Below, piece after piece: positions 1-6,372 of a DNA stretch of 8,349 nt. The notes beneath the pieces are model-generated. The model worked only from the letters and a program-made list of their open reading frames with translations. It made no database searches and was not told where the DNA came from. This DNA comes from SURF-21 sp964529285 (GTDB lineage Bacteria; Actinomycetota; Geothermincolia; Geothermincolales; RBG-13-55-18): positions 1 through 8,349 of the forward strand of contig CAZGWK010000079.1 of the NCBI GenBank assembly GCA_964529285.1, in the 5' to 3' direction. Numbering within the stretch: the stretch's first letter is position 1; every line of letters begins with the position of its first letter. Made by a program: the position numbers and the translations under genes.

Positions 1-809
1 TGGTCTCGACCGCCTGGGCGTCGGCATCCACGTTCCGCGGCTCCGACAAGCGCGGAGGGGCGAACGGGGCGCGCATCCGCCTCGCGCCGCAGAAGGACTG
101 GGAAATGAGCCAGCCGGAGCAACTGGCGCATGTATTGCAGACCCTGGAGGGGATCAAGGCGGAGTTCAACGGCGCGCAGAGCGGCGGGAAGAGGGTCTCG
201 CTCGCCGACCTGATCGTCCTGGGCGGCTGCGCCGCCATCGAGCAGGCCGCGAAGAACGCCGGTTATGATGTGGCCGTTCCCTTCGCGCCGGGGCGCACGG
301 ATGCGTCGCAGGAGCAGACCGACGTGGAGGCATTCGCGGTGCTCGAGCCAGCCGCGGACGGGTTCCGCAACTACCAGAAAGCGAAATACGCCGTATCGGC
401 GGAGGAGATGCTGGTCGACCGCGCGCAGCTGCTGACGCTGACCGCCCCCGAGATGACGGTCCTGGTCGGCGGAATGCGCGTCCTGAACGCCAACTACGGA
501 GGGTCCCGGCACGGCGTCTTCACCACGCGGCCGGAGGCGCTCAGCAACGACTTCTTCGTCAACCTGATCGACATGGGCACGGAGTGGAAGCCGACCTCGG
601 AAGACGAGGACGTGTTCGAGGGCCGCGATCGCGCCACGGGAGAGCTCAAGTGGACCGGCACCCGCGTCGACCTCATCTTCGGCTCGAACTCCCAGCTCCG
701 GGCCATCGCGGAAGTCTATGCATGCGACGACGCGCAGGAGAAGTTCGTGCACGACTTCATCGCAGCCTGGGACAAGGTGATGAACGCTGACCGCTTCGAC
801 CTCACCTGA
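1..809 (+). CDS. katG: Catalase-peroxidase KatG, C-terminal part (5' truncated)
   Basis: The reading frame is open from base 3, so the gene begins left of the window; about 268 residues and a TGA stop are present. Bifunctional catalase-peroxidases remove hydrogen peroxide with a haem in the N-terminal domain; the part seen here belongs to the haem-free C-terminal peroxidase-like domain that supports folding of the active site. Recognition rests on family-typical strings: STAWASASTFRGSDKRGGAN, then RIRLAPQKDW near the window start, EQAAKNAGYDVAVPFAPGR, and the closing stretch around LIFGSNSQLRAIAEVYACDD and KFVHDFIAAWDKVMNADRFD. Full-length family members are about 720-740 residues, so roughly the last third is present. 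The catalytic Trp/His/Arg and the Met-Tyr-Trp crosslink lie outside the window. The ATG at 105 is internal, not a start. All Ile codons I checked here are ATC, whereas ATA is frequent in the downstream genes, a weak hint of a different history. Confidence 0.96.
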   Translation, partial: VSTAWASASTFRGSDKRGGANGARIRLAPQKDWEMSQPEQLAHVLQTLEGIKAEFNGAQSGGKRVSLADLIVLGGCAAIEQAAKNAGYDVAVPFAPGRTDASQEQTDVEAFAVLEPAADGFRNYQKAKYAVSAEEMLVDRAQLLTLTAPEMTVLVGGMRVLNANYGGSRHGVFTTRPEALSNDFFVNLIDMGTEWKPTSEDEDVFEGRDRATGELKWTGTRVDLIFGSNSQLRAIAEVYACDDAQEKFVHDFIAAWDKVMNADRFDLT

Positions 810-821
810 ACCCCCTGAACC

Positions 822-1044
822 CCCTGGGGTCAGCCCTCCATTTTCAACACTGAGGGTCAGGCCTCAACAAGGGAGTGTCCCGTTTGTGGGGTCAGCCCCG
901 GACATGGGACAAAAACGTCCTTTTGTAGATCAGGTCCGGCGCGAGCCGGAAGGGAAGTGGTCATTTATCCATGCACGCTTTCATTAAGATAGCTATGGAT
1001 ATGGAGATTGTTATGGAGATGGCCGGGCGCGTTGGGATCGCCAC
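822..1044 (+). repeat. 223-bp direct repeat, copy 1
   Basis: Bases 822-1044 match 3057-3279 with no gaps and only two substitutions (G at 873 and 875 here, A at 3108 and 3110 there). The repeat starts 12 bases after the katG stop and ends at GATCGCCAC; beyond that the two flanks are unrelated. Inside it are a 45-bp module (826-870), a second GGGGTCAG-led segment (888-914), a hairpin with a GCGA tetraloop (935-950, tccggc/gccgga), and an AT-rich stretch with TATGGAGAT twice. It has no terminal inverted repeats and no coding capacity of its own. Near identity implies recent duplication or ongoing gene conversion. Confidence 0.95.
826..870 (+). repeat. 45-bp GGGGTCAG module (type A), copy 1
   Basis: The module runs from GGGGTCAGCCCTCC through CATTTTCAACACTGAGG to GTCAGGCCTCAACAA. 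It recurs exactly at 3061-3105, and at 6328-6372 and 6624-6667 with three changed bases in the middle (CTG becomes ACA). On the complementary strand it contains TTGAGGCCTGACCC, which matches the core TTGAGACCTGACCC of the 35-bp type B repeat, so the two types are related. It begins 17 bases after the katG stop. Confidence 0.9.
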
Positions 1045-1160
1045 TTCGTTTCATTCATCGCGATGACACGTATCAGGCGCCGCTCCGCGACGACAGTTAA
1101 GTGGGCACTTCTTTAACCCAGGGGTCTACCATCGGATTTTGGCCTGGTAGTTGTCCAAAA

Positions 1161-1195
1161 AGGTCAACATTTGAGACCTGACCCCAAAATGTTGA
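1161..1195 (+). repeat. 35-bp palindromic repeat (type B), copy 1
   Basis: This is a 9-bp perfect inverted repeat, TCAACATTT at 1164-1172 and AAATGTTGA at 1187-1195, around a 14-base loop holding GAGACCTGACCCC. The same 35 bases occur exactly at 4504-4538 and with three substitutions at 7568-7602. It can form a stem-loop on either strand. There is no T-run next to it, so it is not a textbook terminator. Its position in the leader of the downstream gene differs from the other two copies, which follow stop codons of minus-strand genes. Confidence 0.88.
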
Positions 1196-1233
1196 GGTTC
1201 TTCCCTTGGGCCTTCCTGGCTCAAGTTAGCTTC

Positions 1234-1252
1234 TATAAATCACGACTATAAA
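1234..1252 (+). promoter_or_regulatory. Possible -10 elements upstream of the amidohydrolase gene
   Basis: Two CTATAAA boxes lie 13 bases apart (1233-1239 and 1246-1252) in an AT-rich pocket of an otherwise GC-rich region, about 95-110 bases before the preferred start at 1346. Neither has a convincing -35 box at 16-18 bases, so this is a weak candidate only. Confidence 0.25.
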
Positions 1253-1330
1253 CCCATAGATGGCTCGTCTCTCCGGGGAGAACAAGTATGCGGAATAAGC
1301 TTCGTGGCCTCATTTGATCATCGAGTCATG

Positions 1331-1338
1331 GAAGGGGA
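1331..1338 (+). promoter_or_regulatory. Ribosome binding site deciding the amidohydrolase start
   Basis: GAAGGGGA lies seven bases before the ATG at 1346. The alternative GTG at 1304 and ATG at 1328 lack a comparable purine-rich site at that distance. This supports a start at 1346. Confidence 0.6.
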
Positions 1339-1345
1339 TGCCGAC

Positions 1346-3055
1346 ATGTCTGAAAGGCTGAACACCGGCGGCGGGGACATTACCATCACCAACGCGAGGG
1401 TCTGGACCGGGGACGCGGCAGACCCTTGGAAGGACGGCATCACCGTGCGCGGCGGGTTCATCTCCGCCATGGACGCGGACATGTCCGACGGGCAGGTGAT
1501 AGACGCTGGCGGGCGGCTGGTGGTCCCGGGCTTCTGGGACGGGCACACCCATCCCCACACCCCATATATACTGCTCAGCCTGGGTGGCCCTTCCCTGCTG
1601 CAGGCCGGCTCGGTGCGGGAGGTCCTGGACATACTGCGTGACTACGCGCAATCCCACCCCGAGGACAAGTACCCCCGGCTCATGGGCTGGAGGTCCTCCC
1701 TCTTCAAGGAAGGCGAGAAACCCACGCGGCATATGATAGACGAGATCGTCCCCGACCGCCCCGTTTATCTAGTCCACTACAGCGGCAACATCCACTGGGC
1801 CAACACCAGGGCCCTGGAGATAGCGGGCATCCTGGAGAAACCCAAGGAGGAGCTGCGCGGACCCGGCCACATCGAGCGCGACCCGCAAACGGGGCTGGCC
1901 ACGGGCTACCTGGAGGAGACGGAGCTGGCCTCCACCCTGGGATACATGCTCAACACGGTGAAGGAGGTGCAGCCCCTCACTTTCGAGCAGCAGGTGGACG
2001 CCCAGCATGCCATCTTCCGGCGCTACAACCGCGTCGGTGTAACCAGCATCTGGACCAAGGACGGCACCATCGACATCACGCGCATCTACGAGCGCATGCT
2101 GCGCGAGGACCGCCTGCCGGTGCGCGCGGTATTGAACTGCCTCTTCACCCCCTTCCACGAGCGGGATTACCTGGAGGACATACGCGACCGGGGCGCCGAG
2201 ATCGCGGGGCTGGACATCGCGCAGGGCTTTCTGCGTGCGGGCAGCGTCAAACTCATCATGGACCTGGTGCCCGAGGCCCACCAGGCCTGGCTCTTCGAGC
2301 CGTACTGCGACGGTTACGAGGGTGAGGTCAAGCCGGTCTTCCCCATCGAGGAGATGCGCGAGATAGTGGCCGCCGCCGACAGGTTGGGCCTGCAGATGAA
2401 CATGGTCACCATCGGGGACCGCGCCGTACACGAGGGCTTGAACGCCTACGAGCTGGCGGCGAGGGAGAACCCGGAGAGGCTGCGGCGGCACACCCTGGAG
2501 CATACCGAGCTCATCGCGGACGAAGACTTAGAGCGTTTCGTTACCCTGGGGGTCACTGCCGATTTTAACCCCATGGTCTCATATCCCGAGGAGGGCCACA
2601 TGGAGCACCTGGAGGGCCTCTTCGGCGCGGAGAGGCTGAAGACGCGCTATCACCGCTGGAAGGACCTCGTGGAGGCCGGTGCCGTAGTGGCTGCCGGGAG
2701 CGACTATCCCCTGGTTCCCATGGACCCCTTCCTGCAGATGAACGTGATGGTCAACGGCACCGACGTCTTCGGAAACCCGCCCGGCGGACTCTTCCCCCAG
2801 CAGCACCTCAGCGTGGAGCAGGCGCTGCGCGTGTACACGGTGAACCCGGCTTACGGGACCTACCAGGAGGATTCGCTGGGCAGGCTCAAGGAGGGCTACG
2901 CCGCCGACTTCCTGGTCCTGTCCCAGGACATCCTGGACCCCGCCTTCGACAAGGGGAAGCTCGTCCAGACCAAGGTGAACCTCACCGTCTTCAACGGCCA
3001 CGTGGTCCACGAGGACTTCACCCCCGAGAAGCACTTCGAGCTCACCCCCTTCTAA
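1346..3055 (+). CDS. YtcJ-type amidohydrolase (amidohydrolase family 3), 569 aa
   Basis: This is probably a cytosolic metal-dependent hydrolase of the amidohydrolase superfamily; the substrate is unknown, and characterised relatives act on amides, carbamates or cyclic ureas. The start at 1346 is chosen from the RBS; the frame is open from a GTG at 1304. Order of features: N-terminal beta-sandwich part (ITNARVWTGD, 14-23), the metal-binding DGHTHPH with H67 and H69, a YtcJ-like GNIHWANTRALEIAG segment (147-161), GSVKL with a candidate bridging Lys302, EH with H386, AAGSDYP with Asp453, and a closing EGYAADFLVL strand. Length is usual for the family. Oddity: the strand-5 motif that normally reads as HAIGD is VTIGD here, so Val354 stands where the metal-ligand His is expected. 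The gene is bracketed by the two 223-bp repeat copies, with copy 2 starting two bases after its stop. There is no signal peptide. Family assignment is firm; substrate is not inferable. Confidence 0.9.
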   Translation: MSERLNTGGGDITITNARVWTGDAADPWKDGITVRGGFISAMDADMSDGQVIDAGGRLVVPGFWDGHTHPHTPYILLSLGGPSLLQAGSVREVLDILRDYAQSHPEDKYPRLMGWRSSLFKEGEKPTRHMIDEIVPDRPVYLVHYSGNIHWANTRALEIAGILEKPKEELRGPGHIERDPQTGLATGYLEETELASTLGYMLNTVKEVQPLTFEQQVDAQHAIFRRYNRVGVTSIWTKDGTIDITRIYERMLREDRLPVRAVLNCLFTPFHERDYLEDIRDRGAEIAGLDIAQGFLRAGSVKLIMDLVPEAHQAWLFEPYCDGYEGEVKPVFPIEEMREIVAAADRLGLQMNMVTIGDRAVHEGLNAYELAARENPERLRRHTLEHTELIADEDLERFVTLGVTADFNPMVSYPEEGHMEHLEGLFGAERLKTRYHRWKDLVEAGAVVAAGSDYPLVPMDPFLQMNVMVNGTDVFGNPPGGLFPQQHLSVEQALRVYTVNPAYGTYQEDSLGRLKEGYAADFLVLSQDILDPAFDKGKLVQTKVNLTVFNGHVVHEDFTPEKHFELTPF

Positions 3056-3056
3056 T

Positions 3057-3279
3057 CCCTGGGGTCAGCCCTCCATTTTCAACACTGAGGGTCAGGCCTC
3101 AACAAGGAAATGTCCCGTTTGTGGGGTCAGCCCCGGACATGGGACAAAAACGTCCTTTTGTAGATCAGGTCCGGCGCGAGCCGGAAGGGAAGTGGTCATT
3201 TATCCATGCACGCTTTCATTAAGATAGCTATGGATATGGAGATTGTTATGGAGATGGCCGGGCGCGTTGGGATCGCCAC
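3057..3279 (+). repeat. 223-bp direct repeat, copy 2
   Basis: It is 221/223 identical to 822-1044, in the same orientation, and begins one base after the amidohydrolase stop codon. Unlike copy 1, its right end continues without a break into a minus-strand open frame resembling a cation antiporter; the first bases of that frame shared with the repeat encode the V-A-I of the antiporter-like motif. This suggests copy 2 is closer to the original arrangement and copy 1 is a truncated derivative. It contains the same GCGA-tetraloop hairpin (3170-3185). Confidence 0.95.
3061..3105 (+). repeat. 45-bp GGGGTCAG module (type A), copy 2
   Basis: It is identical to 826-870 and part of the larger 223-bp repeat. 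It starts five bases after the amidohydrolase stop codon. A second GGGGTCAG follows at 3123, leading into GGGGTCAGCCCCGGACATGG, whose inverted counterpart lies at 6555-6581. Confidence 0.9.
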
Positions 3280-3408
3280 GACGGTGATGATGATAACGCT
3301 CACCCCGATGTTCAGCAGCTGCGACAGCTTCACCACCGATTCGATAAGATAGGTCGAGCCGAAGTAGAGGGCGGTGGTGTCCAAACCGTGGGGGGTCATT
3401 CCCGGCAC
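3196..3408 (-). pseudogene. Remnant of a calcium/sodium antiporter-like membrane protein
   Basis: A minus-strand frame, open from 3465 to a stop at 3196, contains ALYFGSTYLIESVVKLSQLL followed by NIGVSVIIITVVAI (about 3271-3372). This resembles one alpha-repeat of CaCA-family cation antiporters, where a hydrophobic helix is followed by a VAIGTSLPE motif. Here the motif has decayed to VAIPTRPA, so the essential acidic residue is lost, and the rest (ISITISISIAILMKACMDK) is low-complexity and stops early. Intact antiporters are 300 residues or more; fewer than 60 recognisable residues remain. No RBS is evident. The V-A-I codons and everything after them lie inside repeat copy 2. Family assignment comes from motif memory and is tentative; a chance hydrophobic frame is the alternative. 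Confidence 0.45.
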
Positions 3409-3547
3409 ACAGCCATGATCAACCGGTGGGGCCTGCCCCGTACATGAAACCTTCTCTTTTCCTTTTTATGGATATTGGGGCTGCATCATCAGCACAGGCG
3501 TTAACAGTAAGGCCCTTCCTTGACCTCCACCACTGGCCTGCAGCTTA

Positions 3548-3581
3548 CTTACCTTCAGTAGTTTCGCCTTACCTCCGGTAG
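3548..3581 (+). promoter_or_regulatory. Paired 14-bp direct repeats upstream of the crotonase gene (possible operator)
   Basis: CTTACCTTCAGTAG (3548-3561) and CTTACCTCCGGTAG (3568-3581) agree at 12 of 14 positions and are spaced exactly 20 bases start to start, two helical turns. They lie 55-88 bases before the ATG at 3636, where an operator or activator site would be expected. No strong sigma-70 promoter is evident beside them; a TTGACC at 3520-3525 lacks a good -10. Confidence 0.35.
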
Positions 3582-3620
3582 GGTGATAAGCTCTTCAAGG
3601 CAAAGCATCAACACGACCAC

Positions 3621-3632
3621 GGGAGGGAGGAA
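3621..3632 (+). promoter_or_regulatory. Strong ribosome binding site of the crotonase gene
   Basis: GGGAGGGAGGAA is purine-rich with two overlapping GGAGG-like cores and ends three bases before the ATG at 3636. It fixes the start and suggests efficient translation. Confidence 0.7.
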
Positions 3633-3635
3633 CGG

Positions 3636-4451
3636 ATGGACCACAAGGATATCCTGGTTGAGAAGGATGGTCACGTCGCCGTCATAACCCTGAACCGGCC
3701 CGAGCACTTAAACGCCCTGACCTTGAGCATGCAGGACGAGCTCCTCGCCGCCCTGCAGGAGGCGGATGCAGACCCGGAGGTGCGGGCCATAGTGGTCACC
3801 GGTGCCGGGCGCGCCTTCTGCGCCGGCATCGACATGTCCAGCGGAGCTACGGCCGCCGACGACACCGTCCCCCAGGACCTGCTGGAGGAGAAGACCAGCA
3901 CGGCGAAGCTCCTCTTCTCGCTGAAGAAGCCGGTCATCGCGGCCTACAACGGAGCCGCCGTTGGGGTGGGCCTCACCATGACCCTCCCCTTCGACATCCG
4001 CATCGCGGCCGAGAGCGCCAAGCTCAGCCTGGCCTTCGTGCGCCGCGGGCTCCTGCCCGAGCTGGCCTGCCCCTGGCTCCTCCCCAAGATCATCGGCATC
4101 AGCCGCGCGGCGGAGTTCATGTACACCGGGCGCGCGCTAACCGCCGGGGAGGCCCTGGACTTCGGCCTGGTGAGCCGGGTGGTACCGGACGAGGAGTTGA
4201 TGCCGACAGCGCTGGATCTGGCAAGGGAGATCGCCGAGAACTGTTCGCCGGTGAGCGTCTCCCTGACCAAGAAGATGCTCTACGATTTCCTCGCCGAGAC
4301 GGACGTCGAGAAGGCGGAGAAGACGAACCACCGCTACCTGGACTGGATAATGACCCAGCCGGACGTGGTGGAGGGGATCGTGTCCTTCATGCAGAAGCGC
4401 AAGCCGGAGTGGACGGGCAAGGTCCCCGGCGACATCCCCGATCTCGACTGA
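3636..4451 (+). CDS. Enoyl-CoA hydratase/isomerase family protein, isomerase-like, 271 aa
   Basis: A cytosolic crotonase-fold enzyme acting on acyl-CoA thioesters. Motifs in order: ITLNRPEHLNALT (17-29), the CoA/oxyanion segment VTGAGRAFCAGIDMS (54-68), the second oxyanion-hole segment AYNGAAVGVG (103-112), FDIRIAAESAKLSLAF (119-134), RRGLLPELACPWLLPKIIG (136-154), TGRALTAGEALDFGLVSRVV (164-183) and a C-terminal GIVSFMQKRKPEW. Length is typical. The two catalytic glutamates of classical hydratases are not in place: their positions read Thr (VGLTMTL) and Gly (RRGLL). A glutamate occurs a little further on in LLPE (Glu142), as in the SPE motif of delta3,delta2-enoyl-CoA isomerases. An isomerase or another one-glutamate reaction is therefore likelier than hydration. 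It is convergent with the acyl-CoA ligase, 102 bases away, with its own leader and strong RBS; the partner genes are unknown. Confidence 0.9.
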   Translation: MDHKDILVEKDGHVAVITLNRPEHLNALTLSMQDELLAALQEADADPEVRAIVVTGAGRAFCAGIDMSSGATAADDTVPQDLLEEKTSTAKLLFSLKKPVIAAYNGAAVGVGLTMTLPFDIRIAAESAKLSLAFVRRGLLPELACPWLLPKIIGISRAAEFMYTGRALTAGEALDFGLVSRVVPDEELMPTALDLAREIAENCSPVSVSLTKKMLYDFLAETDVEKAEKTNHRYLDWIMTQPDVVEGIVSFMQKRKPEWTGKVPGDIPDLD

Positions 4452-4463
4452 AAGACAGACATC

Positions 4464-4528
4464 GGGGTCAGGCCTCGCCTCGTGCCTGGGCGAGCGAGCG
4501 TAAAGGTCAACATTTGAGACCTGACCCC
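4464..4528. terminator. Large inverted repeat between convergent genes (possible bidirectional terminator)
   Basis: GGGGTCAGGCCTC (4464-4476) and GAGACCTGACCCC (4516-4528) pair at 12 of 13 positions, with the type B palindrome overlapping the right arm. The structure fills the 102-base gap between the crotonase stop (4451) and the ligase stop (4554), where a shared terminator is expected. There is no U-run on either strand, so this would be a structure-only or Rho-assisted signal. Function is inferred from position. Confidence 0.4.
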
Positions 4529-4538
4529 AAAATGTTGA
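4504..4538 (+). repeat. 35-bp palindromic repeat (type B), copy 2
   Basis: It is identical over all 35 bases to 1161-1195, with stem arms at 4507-4515 and 4530-4538. It lies 15 bases beyond the stop codon of the minus-strand ligase gene. Confidence 0.88.
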
Positions 4539-4553
4539 CTTTGGCGCCAAGCC

Positions 4554-6248
4554 TTACTCGCCTTTTATCATGGCCTTGAGCTCGCGTTTGAGGACTTTGC
4601 CAACCGCGCTGGTGGGGAGCTCGTCGTAAAACTCGATCACCTTGGGCACCTTGTAGGGGGCCACGGTATCGCGCAGGTAGGCCAGGATCTTTTCCTTCTC
4701 CGCGTCGCTCTTCTCGATCCCCGGCTTGAGAATCACCGCCGCCATGACGCGCTCCGAGCCCGGCCGGTCGGGGTCGGGGAAACCGATGGAAGCAGCCATG
4801 TCCACGTCCGGGTGCTTCATCAGCTCGTCGTCCAGCTCCCGCGTGAATACCTTGTAGCCGGATACGATGACCATGTCCTTCAGGCGGTCCACCACGTAGA
4901 AGTAGCCGTCTTCATCCATGCGCCCGATGTCTCCGGTGTGCATCCAGCCGCCGCGCAGGGCGTGGGCCGTCTCCTCGGGCTTGTTATAGTAACCCTTCAT
5001 CACCTGCGGGCCGCGCACGCAGATCTCGCCCGTCTCCCCCAGTGGGACCGGCTCATCCGTCTCCGGGTCCGTCAGCTTGACCTCCGTGTCCGGGTAGGGC
5101 AGGCCCACCGAGCCCACCTTCTTCATGCCGTAACGGGGATTGCAGACGCTGATGGGCGAGGTCTCGGTCATCCCGTACAGCTCGATGAACTTGTTCTCGC
5201 CGATGACCGATTCCATGTCGGCTATGCTCTCCGGGGGGAAGGGGGCCGCTCCGCTTATGCACCACCTGAAGTCGCTGAAATCCAGCGCCCTGAACTCCGG
5301 CTTCTTCAGCAGCTCGTAGTAGAGGGTGGGGACGTTCACCATGGAGGTGGGATTGTGCTTCTTTATGCTGTCGATGATGAAATCGAGGTCGCGCGGGTTG
5401 GCCACGCATATCTGTCCCATGCCGCCCTGCAGCAGGCCGGCGGCCATGGCCAGCCCGGCCATGTGAAACATGGGGAAGGCGGAGATGCCCACCTCGTCGA
5501 TATATCCCGGTTCGTCCGCCCAGGTGAGGGTCTGCTGGCAGTTGGACATGAAGTTTGCCTGGGTGAGCACCGCTCCCTTGGAGGGCCCCGTAGTGCCCCC
5601 CGTGTACATGATGAAGATGATGTCGTCCATGCTGCGCGGGACCTCGACGGGGTCTTCGGGCATCCCGCCTACGGCGTCCGCGAAGGAGATGACGGTCACG
5701 CCGGGGATCTCCTTCACCTCCAGCGGGGGGAACTCCCCGGGCATGAAATCGGTGATGCCGGCGACGACCACCGTGGAGACGTCCGTCTTGTCCGCCACCT
5801 CGGCCACCCTCTCGAAGAGCAGGTCCATAGTGAGCACAGCCACGGCGCCCGAGTCGCGGAGCTGGTGCTCCATCTCGTGGGTGGTCAGCAGGGGGCTCAA
5901 GCCGGTGGATATGCAGCCCGCCTTCTGCGCCGCGACCATGGCGATGTAGTTGGCCGGTATGTTGAGCGCGTGCAGCCCCACCACGTCGTCGGGTTTGAGG
6001 CCTATCTCGATGAAGTAGGCCGCCAACTGGTTGGAGAGCCGGTCCAGCTCCTTGAAGGTGATGTGATTGTCCATGTAGATGAGGGCGGTGTTGTCCCCCA
6101 CCTTCTCCACCGCCTCGCGGAACTTTTGTGTGTAGGTCTTGTTCTCGTAGTCGATATGCTCGGGGACGTGGTCATCGTAATGCTCGAGCCACGGTTTGCT
6201 GGAGTAGACGTCGCCTGCCTGCGTCTTGCTTTCAGTGGTATCGCTCAT
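4554..6248 (-). CDS. AMP-forming acyl-CoA ligase (fatty-acyl-CoA synthetase, FadD-like), 564 aa
   Basis: It activates a carboxylic acid to its CoA thioester through an acyl-adenylate. Motifs, numbered from the start at 6248: the phosphate-binding loop YTGGTTGPSKG (215-225), FPMFHMAGL (258-266), YGMTETSP (358-365), GEICVRGPQVMKGYYNKPEE (406-425), HTGDIG with Asp440, VVDRLKDMVIVSGYKV (452-467) and a C-terminal AVGKVLKREL carrying the catalytic lysine (Lys551). Together these are the complete set for a long- or medium-chain fatty-acyl-CoA ligase. The frame is open to an ATG at 6302, but the ATG at 6248 has a clear RBS (AGAAGGGGG) and begins a natural N-terminus, MSDTTESKT. The gene runs convergently to the crotonase and divergently from trmO. 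Joint action with the crotonase or the AbfD-like protein on acyl-CoA intermediates is plausible, but they are not co-transcribed. Chain-length preference cannot be read from the sequence. Confidence 0.95.
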   Translation of the reverse strand: MSDTTESKTQAGDVYSSKPWLEHYDDHVPEHIDYENKTYTQKFREAVEKVGDNTALIYMDNHITFKELDRLSNQLAAYFIEIGLKPDDVVGLHALNIPANYIAMVAAQKAGCISTGLSPLLTTHEMEHQLRDSGAVAVLTMDLLFERVAEVADKTDVSTVVVAGITDFMPGEFPPLEVKEIPGVTVISFADAVGGMPEDPVEVPRSMDDIIFIMYTGGTTGPSKGAVLTQANFMSNCQQTLTWADEPGYIDEVGISAFPMFHMAGLAMAAGLLQGGMGQICVANPRDLDFIIDSIKKHNPTSMVNVPTLYYELLKKPEFRALDFSDFRWCISGAAPFPPESIADMESVIGENKFIELYGMTETSPISVCNPRYGMKKVGSVGLPYPDTEVKLTDPETDEPVPLGETGEICVRGPQVMKGYYNKPEETAHALRGGWMHTGDIGRMDEDGYFYVVDRLKDMVIVSGYKVFTRELDDELMKHPDVDMAASIGFPDPDRPGSERVMAAVILKPGIEKSDAEKEKILAYLRDTVAPYKVPKVIEFYDELPTSAVGKVLKRELKAMIKGE

Positions 6249-6254
6249 GCCAGA

Positions 6255-6263
6255 CCCCCTTCT
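6255..6263 (-). promoter_or_regulatory. Ribosome binding site deciding the ligase start
   Basis: Read on the minus strand, AGAAGGGGG is followed by a six-base spacer and the ATG at 6248-6246. The upstream ATG at 6302 has no such site and lies close to repeat DNA, so the shorter product is preferred. Confidence 0.65.
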
Positions 6264-6327
6264 TGAACCCTCCCGTACCGGATAAGAAACAGCATACACC
6301 ATACCGGATCGGGGGTCAGCGGTACCG

Positions 6328-6372
6328 GGGGTCAGCCCTCCATTTTCAACAACAAGGGTCAGGCCTCAACAA
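6328..6372 (+). repeat. 45-bp GGGGTCAG module (type A), copy 3
   Basis: It matches 826-870 except for three bases in the middle (AACAACAAGG in place of AACACTGAGG). It is preceded 16 bases upstream by another GGGGGTCAG. It lies upstream of the ligase start, so it is not tied to a stop codon. Confidence 0.88.

Larger units (their letters stand above)
810..1345. other. Repeat-rich intergenic region between katG and the amidohydrolase gene
   Basis: This stretch of about 536 bases has no credible gene. It begins with C-rich tandem-like sequence right after the katG stop (CCCCCTGAA repeated, then CCCCCTGGGG). Copy 1 of the 223-bp repeat follows. Next come about 115 bases of unique sequence with a small ctacca/tggtag inverted repeat (1126-1131 and 1145-1150), then the 35-bp stem-loop repeat at 1161-1195. 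The last 150 bases are relatively AT-rich with two TATAAA boxes and form the leader of the amidohydrolase gene. Confidence 0.7.

Noticed and set aside
1304..1345. Longer amidohydrolase start at GTG 1304
   Set aside because: There is no good RBS before it, and the added residues do not resemble a family N-terminus; ATG 1346 has GAAGGGGA at proper spacing.
1769..2503. 244-codon minus-strand open frame
   Set aside because: It lies entirely antisense to the amidohydrolase, whose strand carries the full catalytic motif set.
822..3279. Classical composite transposon around the amidohydrolase
   Set aside because: The 223-bp repeats encode no transposase and have no terminal inverted repeats or visible target-site duplication.
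4812..6266. 484-codon plus-strand open frame
   Set aside because: It is the antisense shadow of the acyl-CoA ligase; the composition is His/Val/Leu/Arg-rich with no family motif, as expected for the opposite strand of a GC-rich gene.
6249..6302. Longer ligase start at 6302
   Set aside because: The extension is Arg/Ser/Gly-rich, lacks an RBS and approaches repeat DNA; the ATG at 6248 has a strong site.
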